Positions 1 through 6,312 of a stretch of 6,823 nucleotides of DNA are shown piece after piece (the first letter of the stretch is position 1; each line of letters starts with the position of its first letter). The stretch is from an uncultured Gammaproteobacteria bacterium (lineage in GTDB: Bacteria; Pseudomonadota; Gammaproteobacteria; Ga0077536). The translations under genes and the position numbers were made by a program. The stretch spans positions 1 through 6,823 of the forward strand of contig CAIPNE010000017.1 in NCBI GenBank assembly GCA_903866355.1. Direction: 5' to 3'. The notes beneath the pieces are model-generated. The model saw nothing but the letters and a program-made list of their open reading frames with translations, had not been told where the DNA came from and made no database searches.

Positions 1-1
1 G

Positions 2-685
2 CCCTTGATGGAGCGAGGTGCTTGGCAGACCCGCGAGGAACTCTCAGACGCCGTGTTGCTCGCCGGTGGCTGGGCTTATTCAACGGTGTCGCCCGAAGGC
101 TGTGCGGCACCCGACGCTTTTCGACGCCGGCTGCAGGACACGGATTTGGTTTTGCAAAACCAAGACAACCGCGAGCAAGACCTGTTCGATGCTAGCGATT
201 ATTTTGAATTCCAAGGTGGTTTGGTCAACGCCGTGACCGTCATTTCTGCTGCCGCGCCCAGCGCCTATGTGGGCGACAGCTCCGATCCAGACCGACCACA
301 GGTGCGCACGCTGCAGAGCGAAGCGTTGCGGGTCTTTCGGGCGCGGGTGGTCAATCCCAAATGGCTAGGCGCGATGCAAGCCCACGGCTATCGCGGTGGC
401 CTAGAACTGGCCGCGACGGTGGACGCTTTATTGGGTTTTTCCGCGACCTCCGGGGTGGTGAGCGATTGGATGTTTGAAGACGTGGCTGAACAATATGCTG
501 GCGGCGCGACGCGACGCTTTTTGGAACGCGAAAACCCCTGGGCGCTCAACGCCATTGTGGAGCGACTGCTCGAAGCCGAACAACGTGGTTTGTGGCAGCC
601 ACGTGCCGCCACCTTGGAGGCGTTGCGCGCCAGTTTCCTCGATAGCGAAACCCTGCTCGAAGCTGTCGCGGAAAACCCAGCATGA
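2..685 (+). CDS. cobN: Cobaltochelatase large subunit CobN, C-terminal end (5' partial)
   Basis: This is the last ~228 codons of the large subunit of the ATP-dependent chelatase that inserts cobalt into hydrogenobyrinic acid a,c-diamide in the cytoplasm. The frame is open to the left edge, so the gene begins outside the window; the TTG at 5 is an internal Leu codon, not a start. Family-typical CobN/BchH C-terminal blocks are visible, counting from that TTG: NQDNREQD (52-59), the stretch around DYFEFQGG (65-72), YVGDSSDPDRP (88-98), FRARVVNPKW (111-120), the HGYRGGLELAATVD block (127-140) and NPWAL (177-181). CobN proteins are usually about 1,200-1,300 residues, so less than a fifth is seen. 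The stop TGA overlaps the ATG of the next gene (ATGA, 682-685), which encodes the probable ATPase partner. BchH/ChlH (Mg-chelatase H) is the related alternative; the surrounding cob genes argue for CobN. Confidence 0.94.
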   Translation, partial: PLMERGAWQTREELSDAVLLAGGWAYSTVSPEGCAAPDAFRRRLQDTDLVLQNQDNREQDLFDASDYFEFQGGLVNAVTVISAAAPSAYVGDSSDPDRPQVRTLQSEALRVFRARVVNPKWLGAMQAHGYRGGLELAATVDALLGFSATSGVVSDWMFEDVAEQYAGGATRRFLERENPWALNAIVERLLEAEQRGLWQPRAATLEALRASFLDSETLLEAVAENPA

Positions 686-2460
686 AGCCAGCATTCCCCT
701 TCTCGGCGCTGGTGGGCCACGATGATTTAAAACTGGCCTTGCTGCTGGTGGCTATCGATCCGCTGATCGGCGGCGTGTTGATTACCGGTGAACGGGGTAC
801 CGCCAAGAGTACGGCGGCGCGGGGTATTGCCGCGTTGCTGCCACCACTGGTCACGGGTGGTGCCGCGCCGTTTGTGGAACTGCCGTTAGGCGCCACCGAA
901 GATCGGGTGGTGGGATCGCTGGATATTTCGACGATGCTGCAAGAAGGTCGCAGCCAATTGCGCTCGGGTTTGCTGGCTCGGGCTAACCACGGCGTGTTGT
1001 ACGTCGATGAAGTCAACCTGCTGCCGGACCACCTCGTGGACCTGCTGTTGGATGCGGCGGCTAGCGGTTGGGTGAACGTTGAGCGCGACGGCGTGTCAGC
1101 TGGCGAGGCGGCGCAGTTCATGTTGGTGGGCACGATGAACCCCGAAGAAGGCGCTCTGAGGCCACAATTTCTCGATCGTTTTGGTCTGTGCGTGCGAGTG
1201 CGCGGTCTGCACGACCACGCGCAACGGGTGGCGGCGGTGCGCCAACGCATGCGGTTCGATGACGGGCCGGTGGCCGTGATCGAGGCCACGCAGGCGGCCG
1301 AAAATCTCCTGCGTGAGCGCATCGTGGCCGCGCGGCAACGACTGCCTGCGTTGTCGGTGAGCGAGGAAAATCTGGCTTTAATCGCAACCTTGTCCATCGA
1401 ACAAGGGCTGGAGGGTATTCGAGGCGACCTCGCTGTGGCCAAAACGGCGCGCGCGCTGGCGGCTTGGGAAGGTGCTAGCGAGATTCATCCCGAGCAGGTG
1501 CAACGGGCGGCGGTCATGGCGTTGGCACACCGTGCTCGTACCCCTAAAGGCCGGGCGGCACCGCCCGCGCCTCGCCCATCGACATCGCAAGGGGCGGGCG
1601 AAACAGCGTCCGACGGCGTGGCCACCGCGGCCACCTCCGCGCCAACGCCGCCTTTGCAAACGGCCGCACCGGCACTTGGACCGGAACGAATCACCCTCGT
1701 CACAGAAGCTATTGAAGTGACCCAGGGTGGACGGGGCGGGGCCGACGCACGGGCTGGGCAACGGGTGGTCGGTGTTGCGCCGTTGCAGCCCACCGGCACT
1801 TTGGCGTTCAACCGCAGCGTACTGCGCGCAGCCGGCCGAGGCGTGCGGCTGGGTGTCGGCGGGGTGGCGCTCGCCACCGCCGACTTGCTCCAACAGACGC
1901 TGCGTGGCGACAGTACCCGGCATGTGTTGTTCATCATCGATGGCAGCGGGTCGATGGCGGTAGCCCAGCGTCTCTCACTGGCAAAAGGCGTGGCGCTAGG
2001 ACTTTTGGCCGACCGACGCGCGCGGCGGGATGAAATTGCCATGCTGGTTTTTCGGGGTGAAAGCGTGGAACTGGTGGTGCCGTTCTCGCGCGATACGGCC
2101 GCCTTGGAAACCGCTTTGGCGGCCGTGCCGACCGGCGGTCGCACGCCACTGGCGGCGGCGTTACGGGAGGCTGCGATGCTCTTAGAAACCCGCTCGCCCT
2201 CGCTGTATGTCTTGTTTACCGATGGCCGGGCCAATGTGAGCGCGCGCGGTGGTGATCCTTGGGACGAAGCGCTGGCTGCCTGCGGCGAGTTGCGCCAGAT
2301 CAGCGAAGGCGGGTTGGTTATCGATTGCGAGCGTGGACCGGTCACGTTGGGTCGGGCGCGCCTGTTAGCACAGGCCTTAAAAGCGGACTTGGTGGGCTTA
2401 GATGAGCTCGATACAGCAAGTCTCACCTTGCGAATTGAACAACGGCTGGAGACCTTGTGA
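682..2460 (+). CDS. chlID: Fused ChlI-ChlD-type AAA+/VWA chelatase subunit, probable partner of CobN
   Basis: A 592-residue protein combining both small chelatase subunits. The N-terminal AAA+ module (about 1-290) has a Walker A motif GERGTAKST (36-44), a Walker B motif VLYVDE (105-110), sensor 1 in GTMNPEEG (150-157), an arginine-finger region LRPQFLDRFG (159-168) and a likely sensor-2 helix around GIRGDL (245-250). A Pro/Ala-rich linker follows (about 285-335). The C-terminal VWA domain has the MIDAS signature DGSGS (420-424), Thr488 in GGRTPL and Asp514 in FTDGRAN. By family knowledge it should hydrolyse ATP to drive metal insertion by the large subunit. Its position directly after cobN, with a 4-base ATGA overlap, and the lack of any cobS/cobT in the window suggest that it serves cobalt rather than magnesium insertion. 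Nothing here suggests bacteriochlorophyll genes, but Mg chelation cannot be excluded from sequence alone. The start is fixed by the overlap and by the N-terminal match to BchI-like proteins. Confidence 0.9.
   Translation: MKPAFPFSALVGHDDLKLALLLVAIDPLIGGVLITGERGTAKSTAARGIAALLPPLVTGGAAPFVELPLGATEDRVVGSLDISTMLQEGRSQLRSGLLARANHGVLYVDEVNLLPDHLVDLLLDAAASGWVNVERDGVSAGEAAQFMLVGTMNPEEGALRPQFLDRFGLCVRVRGLHDHAQRVAAVRQRMRFDDGPVAVIEATQAAENLLRERIVAARQRLPALSVSEENLALIATLSIEQGLEGIRGDLAVAKTARALAAWEGASEIHPEQVQRAAVMALAHRARTPKGRAAPPAPRPSTSQGAGETASDGVATAATSAPTPPLQTAAPALGPERITLVTEAIEVTQGGRGGADARAGQRVVGVAPLQPTGTLAFNRSVLRAAGRGVRLGVGGVALATADLLQQTLRGDSTRHVLFIIDGSGSMAVAQRLSLAKGVALGLLADRRARRDEIAMLVFRGESVELVVPFSRDTAALETALAAVPTGGRTPLAAALREAAMLLETRSPSLYVLFTDGRANVSARGGDPWDEALAACGELRQISEGGLVIDCERGPVTLGRARLLAQALKADLVGLDELDTASLTLRIEQRLETL
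2448..2451 (+). promoter_or_regulatory. Shine-Dalgarno site for cobD
   Basis: GGAG lies inside the last codons of the upstream chelatase gene and ends 5 bases before the GTG at 2457. It supports GTG 2457 as the cobD start, together with the GTGA overlap and the family-like N-terminus that follows. Confidence 0.6.
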
Positions 2461-2639
2461 GCGTGCTGCTCGCCTTGGTGGTGGATGCCATTTGGGGCGA
2501 ACCACCGGTCCGTTGGCATCCCGTCGTCTGGATGGGCACCTATCTGCAGCGGGTTGGCCGTTCACTGCCAGATTTCGCCCCGCGCAAAGCGCTGCTGCTG
2601 GGGGCTGCGTATTGGTTGCTCGGTGCGCTGGTCGTGGCG

Positions 2640-2642
2640 TGA
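2640..2642 (+). other. In-frame TGA nonsense codon within cobD
   Basis: The reading frame is CobD-like on both sides: ALVVA before, then VYAMAAALVAKL and LSPWLGVV after. This is therefore a point change rather than a frame change. One-base ancestors include TGG (Trp), CGA (Arg) or GGA (Gly). TGA is the normal stop for the other genes here, so stop reassignment is not a good explanation. The codon forms a GTGA (2639-2642) whose GTG opens a different frame that runs uninterrupted to 3400. Confidence 0.85.
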
Positions 2643-2739
2643 GTCTATGCGATGGCGGCGGCGCTGGTGGCCAAATTGTCGCCCTGGCTGGGGGTGGTCG
2701 TCACCGCGTTGCTGCTCAAGCCTTTGTTCGCTTTGCGCA

Positions 2740-2752
2740 TGTTGTGCGCGAA
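2740..2752 (+). other. Frameshift site in cobD (one base apparently missing)
   Basis: Upstream, the frame with codons at 2733, 2736 and 2739 encodes the CobD-like LLLKPLFALRML. Downstream, the frame with codons at 2744, 2747 and 2750 encodes VREVAAVDTALDQDL and all later CobD motifs. The switch is -1, equivalent to one deleted base, and cannot be placed more exactly than this interval by eye. I see no slippery heptamer here, and the upstream stop makes programmed frameshifting unlikely. Unshifted, the first frame runs to TGA 2814-2816. Confidence 0.8.
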
Positions 2753-3396
2753 GTGGCAGCGGTCGACACGGCACTCGACCAGGACCTGGAGAGCGGCCGT
2801 TCTAGGCTGCGCATGATTGTCAGCCGCGACACCAGCGATCTGAGCGCAGGCGAGATCCGCGAATCGGCGTTGGAATCGTTGGCCGAAAATTTATCGGACT
2901 CCGTGATCGCGCCCTTGTTGTGGTTTGCCTTGCTGGGCTTGCCGGGTGCGGCGGTTTATCGCTACGCGAATACCGCTGATGCGCTGTGGGGTTATCGTGG
3001 ACGTTGGGAGTGGGGCGGTAAGTTTGCCGCACGGGTCGACGACGTCTTTAATCTCGTGCCGGCGCGCCTCACCGCCATCGCGCTGTTGCTCGCAGGACGA
3101 TGGCGCTGGAACGCCTTCGCGCAACTGCGCGGCGAAGCAACCCAGACCCCCTCGCCCAATGCCGGGTGGCCGATGGCGGCGTTGGCGTTGTCGTTGAATG
3201 TGCGCCTAGGCAAGCCTAACGAGTATGTGCTCAACCCGTCTGGCCGAGAGCCGAACCGCGCTGCTGTGCGCCAGGCCTTGCGTCATGTGCAGCGGGTTGC
3301 CGTGATGTTCGCGCTGGTTTTGGCCGTCGCGATGGGTGCCACGGCAACCTCCCGCGCGTCCCCAGTGCCGGCGCCGAGCGCGCTGCAGGTCCCGCG

Positions 3397-4803
3397 GTGA
3401 CGGGGCGCGTTGCAATCCCCCGCATCGTCATTGCCGGTGCGGCCTCAAGTGTCGGTAAGACCACCGTTACCGCCGGCATTATCGCGGCATTGACGCAGCA
3501 AGGTTTGGTCGTCCAACCCTTTAAATGCGGCCCGGATTATGTGGATCCCAGTTATCACGAGCGGGCAGCGCAACGCGCCTGCCGTAACCTCGATGCCTGG
3601 ATGCTGGACGCAGACCAAATGCTTGAAGGCTTTGTGCGCGCCTGCCAAGGTGCTGACATCGCGATCATCGAAGGCGTGATGGGACTGTTTGATGGCGGGA
3701 GCTGGGACAACGAACACGGTTCTACGGCGCAGATAGCCAAGCTCTTAGACAGTCCCGTGCTGCTGGTGGTGGATATTGCCGGCGCTGCACGGAGTGCGGC
3801 CGTGACCGTGTTGGGGTGTCAACATTTCGACCCGCAAGTGGCGCTGCGCGCGGTGGTGCTGAACTTTGCGGGATCCGCCGGTCACGCCGAGGGCTGCGCT
3901 AAGGCGATCACGCGGGCAACCCAGTTGCCGGTGCTCGGTTGGTTGCCACGCGATCCGCAATTGGCCATCCCGGAACGTCATTTGGGCTTGGTGCCCGGCG
4001 GCGAACAGACCGACGTTGACGCCTTGCTGGCTGAGATAGCCCGTGCCGCCACGCAGCGTTTCGATTTGCCAACCATCCTCTCGCTCGCCACCGACACCAG
4101 CACCTTAGCAATTCCCGCCGCCGCTGCCCCACAGGTAGCCCGTGGCCGCCCGGCACCACGACCGTTGATCGCCGTCGCCAAAGACGCCGCATTTTGTTTT
4201 TATTATCCCGAGAACCTCGAGTTGCTCGTCGAGGCGGGTGCGGATATCGAATTCTTCCGCCCCGTGCACGGCGAACGTCCTGCCCCCCGCGCGGCCGGCG
4301 TGTATTTAGGCGGCGGCTACCCGGAACTCCACGGGGCCGCACTGGCGTTGAACGTGGGCTTGTGGGATGCACTGCGTGAGCTGCATGAACGCGACGCCCC
4401 GATTTATGCCGAGTGCGGCGGCTTTATGGTGCTTTTGCAAGCGCTGATCGACAGCGATGGCGAGGCGTGGAACATGGCGGCCCTAGTTCCTGGGGTGGCG
4501 CGCATGAACGGCAAGTTGGCAGCGCTCGGCTATCGCCATGCGACGGCACGCTGCGAAAACCTCCTCGGCGGCGCTGGGGAAAGCGTGCGGGGGCACGAGT
4601 TTCGCTATAGCCGTTGGGAGTGCGCAACACCCCTCCCAGCGACCGCCACGGCCTGGGATGTGCAAGGTACACGGGGTAGTGCAGCGAGTGATTCGGGTGG
4701 CTATGTGCACGGCAATTTGCTGGGGAGTTATCTGCACGTGCACTTTGGTCAAAGCCCATTGCTCGCGGTTAATTTTGTTGATCGCCTGCGCCGCGCCATA
4801 TGA
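3397..4803 (+). CDS. cobB: Hydrogenobyrinic (cobyrinic) acid a,c-diamide synthase CobB/CbiA
   Basis: A glutamine- and ATP-dependent amidotransferase that amidates side chains a and c of the corrin ring. The 468-residue length is normal for the family. The N-terminal synthetase domain has a P-loop GAASSVGKTT (14-23), then FKCGPDYVDP (42-51) and IIEGVMGLFDG (90-100). The C-terminal class-I-like glutaminase domain has YLGGGYPEL (303-311), the nucleophile Cys340 in AECGG (338-342), GHEFRYS (399-405) and SYLHVHF (444-450) with the His residues expected of the triad. Most relatives I know read GHEFHYS at the third site, so Arg403 is a mild departure. The start is GTG 3397, overlapping the cobD stop as GTGA; a weak AGG (3387-3389) lies 7 bases upstream. 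The stop TGA overlaps the cobQ ATG. Because cobD is interrupted upstream, coupled translation into cobB could be reduced, which is inference only. Confidence 0.95.
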   Translation: MTGRVAIPRIVIAGAASSVGKTTVTAGIIAALTQQGLVVQPFKCGPDYVDPSYHERAAQRACRNLDAWMLDADQMLEGFVRACQGADIAIIEGVMGLFDGGSWDNEHGSTAQIAKLLDSPVLLVVDIAGAARSAAVTVLGCQHFDPQVALRAVVLNFAGSAGHAEGCAKAITRATQLPVLGWLPRDPQLAIPERHLGLVPGGEQTDVDALLAEIARAATQRFDLPTILSLATDTSTLAIPAAAAPQVARGRPAPRPLIAVAKDAAFCFYYPENLELLVEAGADIEFFRPVHGERPAPRAAGVYLGGGYPELHGAALALNVGLWDALRELHERDAPIYAECGGFMVLLQALIDSDGEAWNMAALVPGVARMNGKLAALGYRHATARCENLLGGAGESVRGHEFRYSRWECATPLPATATAWDVQGTRGSAASDSGGYVHGNLLGSYLHVHFGQSPLLAVNFVDRLRRAI

Positions 4804-6254
4804 AAGCCTTGTCTATCCTCGGCTGCGGATCAGGTGCCGGTAAGAGTTGGATCACCGCCGCTTTGGGCGCGTGGTTGCACGCGCAAGGTGTGCGCGTGGC
4901 ACCCTTCAAAGCACAAAACATGTCCAACAACGCTTGGGTCACCTTGGACGGTGGTGAGATCGGCCGTGCGCAAGCGGTGCAGGCCGAGGCCTGCGGGCTC
5001 ACGCCGGTGGTGGAAATGAACCCCATCCTGCTCAAGCCCAGCGGTGCGCAGGGCTCGCAGGTGATCGTTCTGGGCCAAGCCACTGGCCACTGCCCCGCGC
5101 TCGATTACTACCGCCGCTTTGATGAGTTATGGCACGTCGTCCGGGAGGTCTTGGATGGCTGGCGCGAACGGTGCGACGTGTTGCTGCTGGAAGGTGCGGG
5201 CTCTCCGGTGGAGTTGAATTTACTGCAGCGGGATTTGGTCAATCTGCGGCCCTGTCACTATTTGGATGGTCGCTGGGTGTTCGTTGGCGATATCGATCGT
5301 GGCGGAATTTTTGCGCAGCTCGTGGGGGCCTGGAGCTTGTTCACCGCGGCTGATCGAGCGCGCAGTCTGGGCGCCATCATCAATCGTTTCCGCGGCGACT
5401 TGGCCCTGTTCGAGGCGCCGCAGCGCTGGCTTGATCCGCACGCACCAGGCTTTCAAATCCTCGGCACGCTGCCGTTCAACCCGCAGCTCAGGCCCGAGGA
5501 AGAAGATGGTCTGGCGACGATCGACGAGGACATTGGCGAGGGCGAGGTCATGGCGTGGGTGCGCTTTCCGCACGTCTCTAATCTCACCGACTGCCAGCCC
5601 TGGTGGTCGGACACCGGCGTTGCCACCCGCTGGGTGTCGAGTCCGCGTGATTTGCGCGATGCCCGGGTGATTATCTTGCCGGGCACTAAAAATACGCTGG
5701 CCGATCTGGCTTGGCTCCGGCAAACCGGCCTCGCTGACGGCATCATTGCGGCGGCCCAACGTGGCGTACTGGTCATCGGCGTGTGCGGTGGCTTCCAGAT
5801 GTTAGGCACGGCACTGCACGACGAACTGGGCGTGGCGGGCGATGTGGGCAGCGTGCGCGGACTGGGCCTGTTGCCAGCGGAAACACATTTCGCGGCGTCT
5901 AAGGTGGTGCGTCAGGTGAGCGCGGTTTGTGATTACGAGGACTGGACCGCCTACGAAATCCACATGGGCCTAACGCATGCCACCGGCCTCGTCGAGGATT
6001 TGCAAACGGTGATCGACGATGGGGGTTCCCGGCCAGAGGGCATGCGCTTGGGCAATGTGTGGGGAACTTATCTGCATGGTTGGTTTGAATCCGCCGCGTT
6101 GCGCCAAAAAATCGCGGCGGCGGCGGGGCTGCGAGCGCACACGGCGCATGCGGTTTCTTGGGCGCAGCAGCGCCGAGATCTCTATGCCGCGATGGGCGAA
6201 TACCTGGCGACGTCGGTGAATCTAGAACCGATCAAGCGTTATCTGGGCCTATGA
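4800..6254 (+). CDS. cobQ: Cobyric acid synthase CobQ/CbiP
   Basis: This glutamine-dependent enzyme amidates side chains b, d, e and g of adenosylcobyrinic acid a,c-diamide to give adenosylcobyric acid. The 484-residue length fits the family. The N-terminal ATP-binding domain begins with the P-loop GCGSGAGKS (8-16), followed by APFKAQNMSNNA (34-45), MNPILLKP (73-80), LLLEGAGSPVELNL (128-141) and GDIDRGGIFAQL (163-174). The glutaminase domain carries LPGTKNT (293-299), the nucleophile Cys329 in GVCGGFQMLG (327-336), YEIHMG (385-390) and GTYLHGWFE (422-430) with the expected His426. The P-loop reads SGAGKS where many relatives have SDVGKS; both keep the lysine. The start ATG overlaps the cobB stop (ATGA, 4800-4803). 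The stop also lies in an ATGA (6251-6254), but the next enzyme gene starts further on. Confidence 0.96.
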   Translation: MKALSILGCGSGAGKSWITAALGAWLHAQGVRVAPFKAQNMSNNAWVTLDGGEIGRAQAVQAEACGLTPVVEMNPILLKPSGAQGSQVIVLGQATGHCPALDYYRRFDELWHVVREVLDGWRERCDVLLLEGAGSPVELNLLQRDLVNLRPCHYLDGRWVFVGDIDRGGIFAQLVGAWSLFTAADRARSLGAIINRFRGDLALFEAPQRWLDPHAPGFQILGTLPFNPQLRPEEEDGLATIDEDIGEGEVMAWVRFPHVSNLTDCQPWWSDTGVATRWVSSPRDLRDARVIILPGTKNTLADLAWLRQTGLADGIIAAAQRGVLVIGVCGGFQMLGTALHDELGVAGDVGSVRGLGLLPAETHFAASKVVRQVSAVCDYEDWTAYEIHMGLTHATGLVEDLQTVIDDGGSRPEGMRLGNVWGTYLHGWFESAALRQKIAAAAGLRAHTAHAVSWAQQRRDLYAAMGEYLATSVNLEPIKRYLGL

Positions 6255-6261
6255 GGCCACG

Positions 6262-6285
6262 CCGTGGTGCGCAAGTCGGCCACGG
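6262..6285 (+). repeat. Small inverted repeat in the cobQ-cobP gap
   Basis: CCGTGG (6262-6267) and CCACGG (6280-6285) can form a 6-bp stem around a 12-base loop. The sequence GGCCACG occurs twice (6255-6261 and 6278-6284), so CGTGG could pair with either copy. No U-tract follows, so it is not a convincing terminator. Short GC-rich repeats like this arise easily by chance in such DNA. Confidence 0.25.
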
Positions 6286-6297
6286 GCCAATAACAGC

Positions 6298-6301
6298 GGA
6301 G
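6298..6301 (+). promoter_or_regulatory. Possible Shine-Dalgarno site for cobP
   Basis: GGAG lies 11 bases before the ATG at 6313, a slightly long but workable spacing. It lies closer to the out-of-frame ATG at 6308 (6 bases). The cobP start is chosen mainly because the P-loop then falls at residues 9-16, as in the family. Confidence 0.4.
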
Positions 6302-6312
6302 TGTGGAATGGC

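Larger units (their letters stand above)
2457..3400 (+). pseudogene. cobD: Adenosylcobinamide-phosphate synthase CobD/CbiB, interrupted by a stop and a frameshift
   Basis: CobD (CbiB in Salmonella naming) is an integral membrane protein that joins the aminopropanol arm to adenosylcobyric acid. Starting at GTG 2457, the first frame gives a typical N-terminus: DAIWGEPP (10-17), then HPVVWMG (21-27) and a hydrophobic segment. It stops at TGA 2640-2642 (codon 62). The same frame continues family-like beyond the stop (LSPWLGVV, then LLLKPLFALRML). Near 2740-2752 the match moves to the -1 frame, with SRDTS (about 123), ESLAENLSD (about 140), VDDVFNLVPARLT and SPNAGWP (about 233), running to TGA 3398-3400. 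Restoring one base gives 945 nt, or 314 residues, the usual CobD length, so nothing large is missing. It overlaps both neighbours by GTGA. True gene decay, a recent mutation or sequence error would all look like this; the order of blocks leaves the family assignment secure. Confidence 0.88.

Noticed and set aside
5..7. TTG at 5 as the start of a small independent gene
   Set aside because: The frame is open to the left edge, and the sequence from the first codons is internal CobN C-terminal sequence.
546..1442. Long antisense open frames such as 546-1442 and 1485-2519 on the minus strand
   Set aside because: They lie opposite conserved chelatase and cob coding sequence, have low-complexity Arg/Ser/Pro-rich translations and match no family I recognise. 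They are shadows produced by GC-rich codon bias.
2640..2642. TGA read as selenocysteine or as a reassigned sense codon
   Set aside because: TGA terminates every complete gene in the window, no SECIS-like hairpin is evident after it, and CobD is not known as a selenoprotein.
2736..2755. Programmed -1 ribosomal frameshift in cobD
   Set aside because: No X-XXY-YYZ slippery heptamer or obvious downstream structure is visible, and the in-frame TGA at 2640 already stops translation upstream.
2402..3400. One long open frame across the whole cobD region, starting inside the chelatase gene
   Set aside because: Only its part after about 2744 resembles CobD. From 2402 to about 2740 its translation is Gly/Arg-rich and unlike CobD, while the other frame carries the conserved N-terminal motifs. 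It is open by chance because of high GC.
6255..6312. Terminator or cobalamin riboswitch before cobP
   Set aside because: The gap is only 58 bases, the possible stem is 6 bp with no U-tract, and there is no room for a B12-box riboswitch (about 200 bases).
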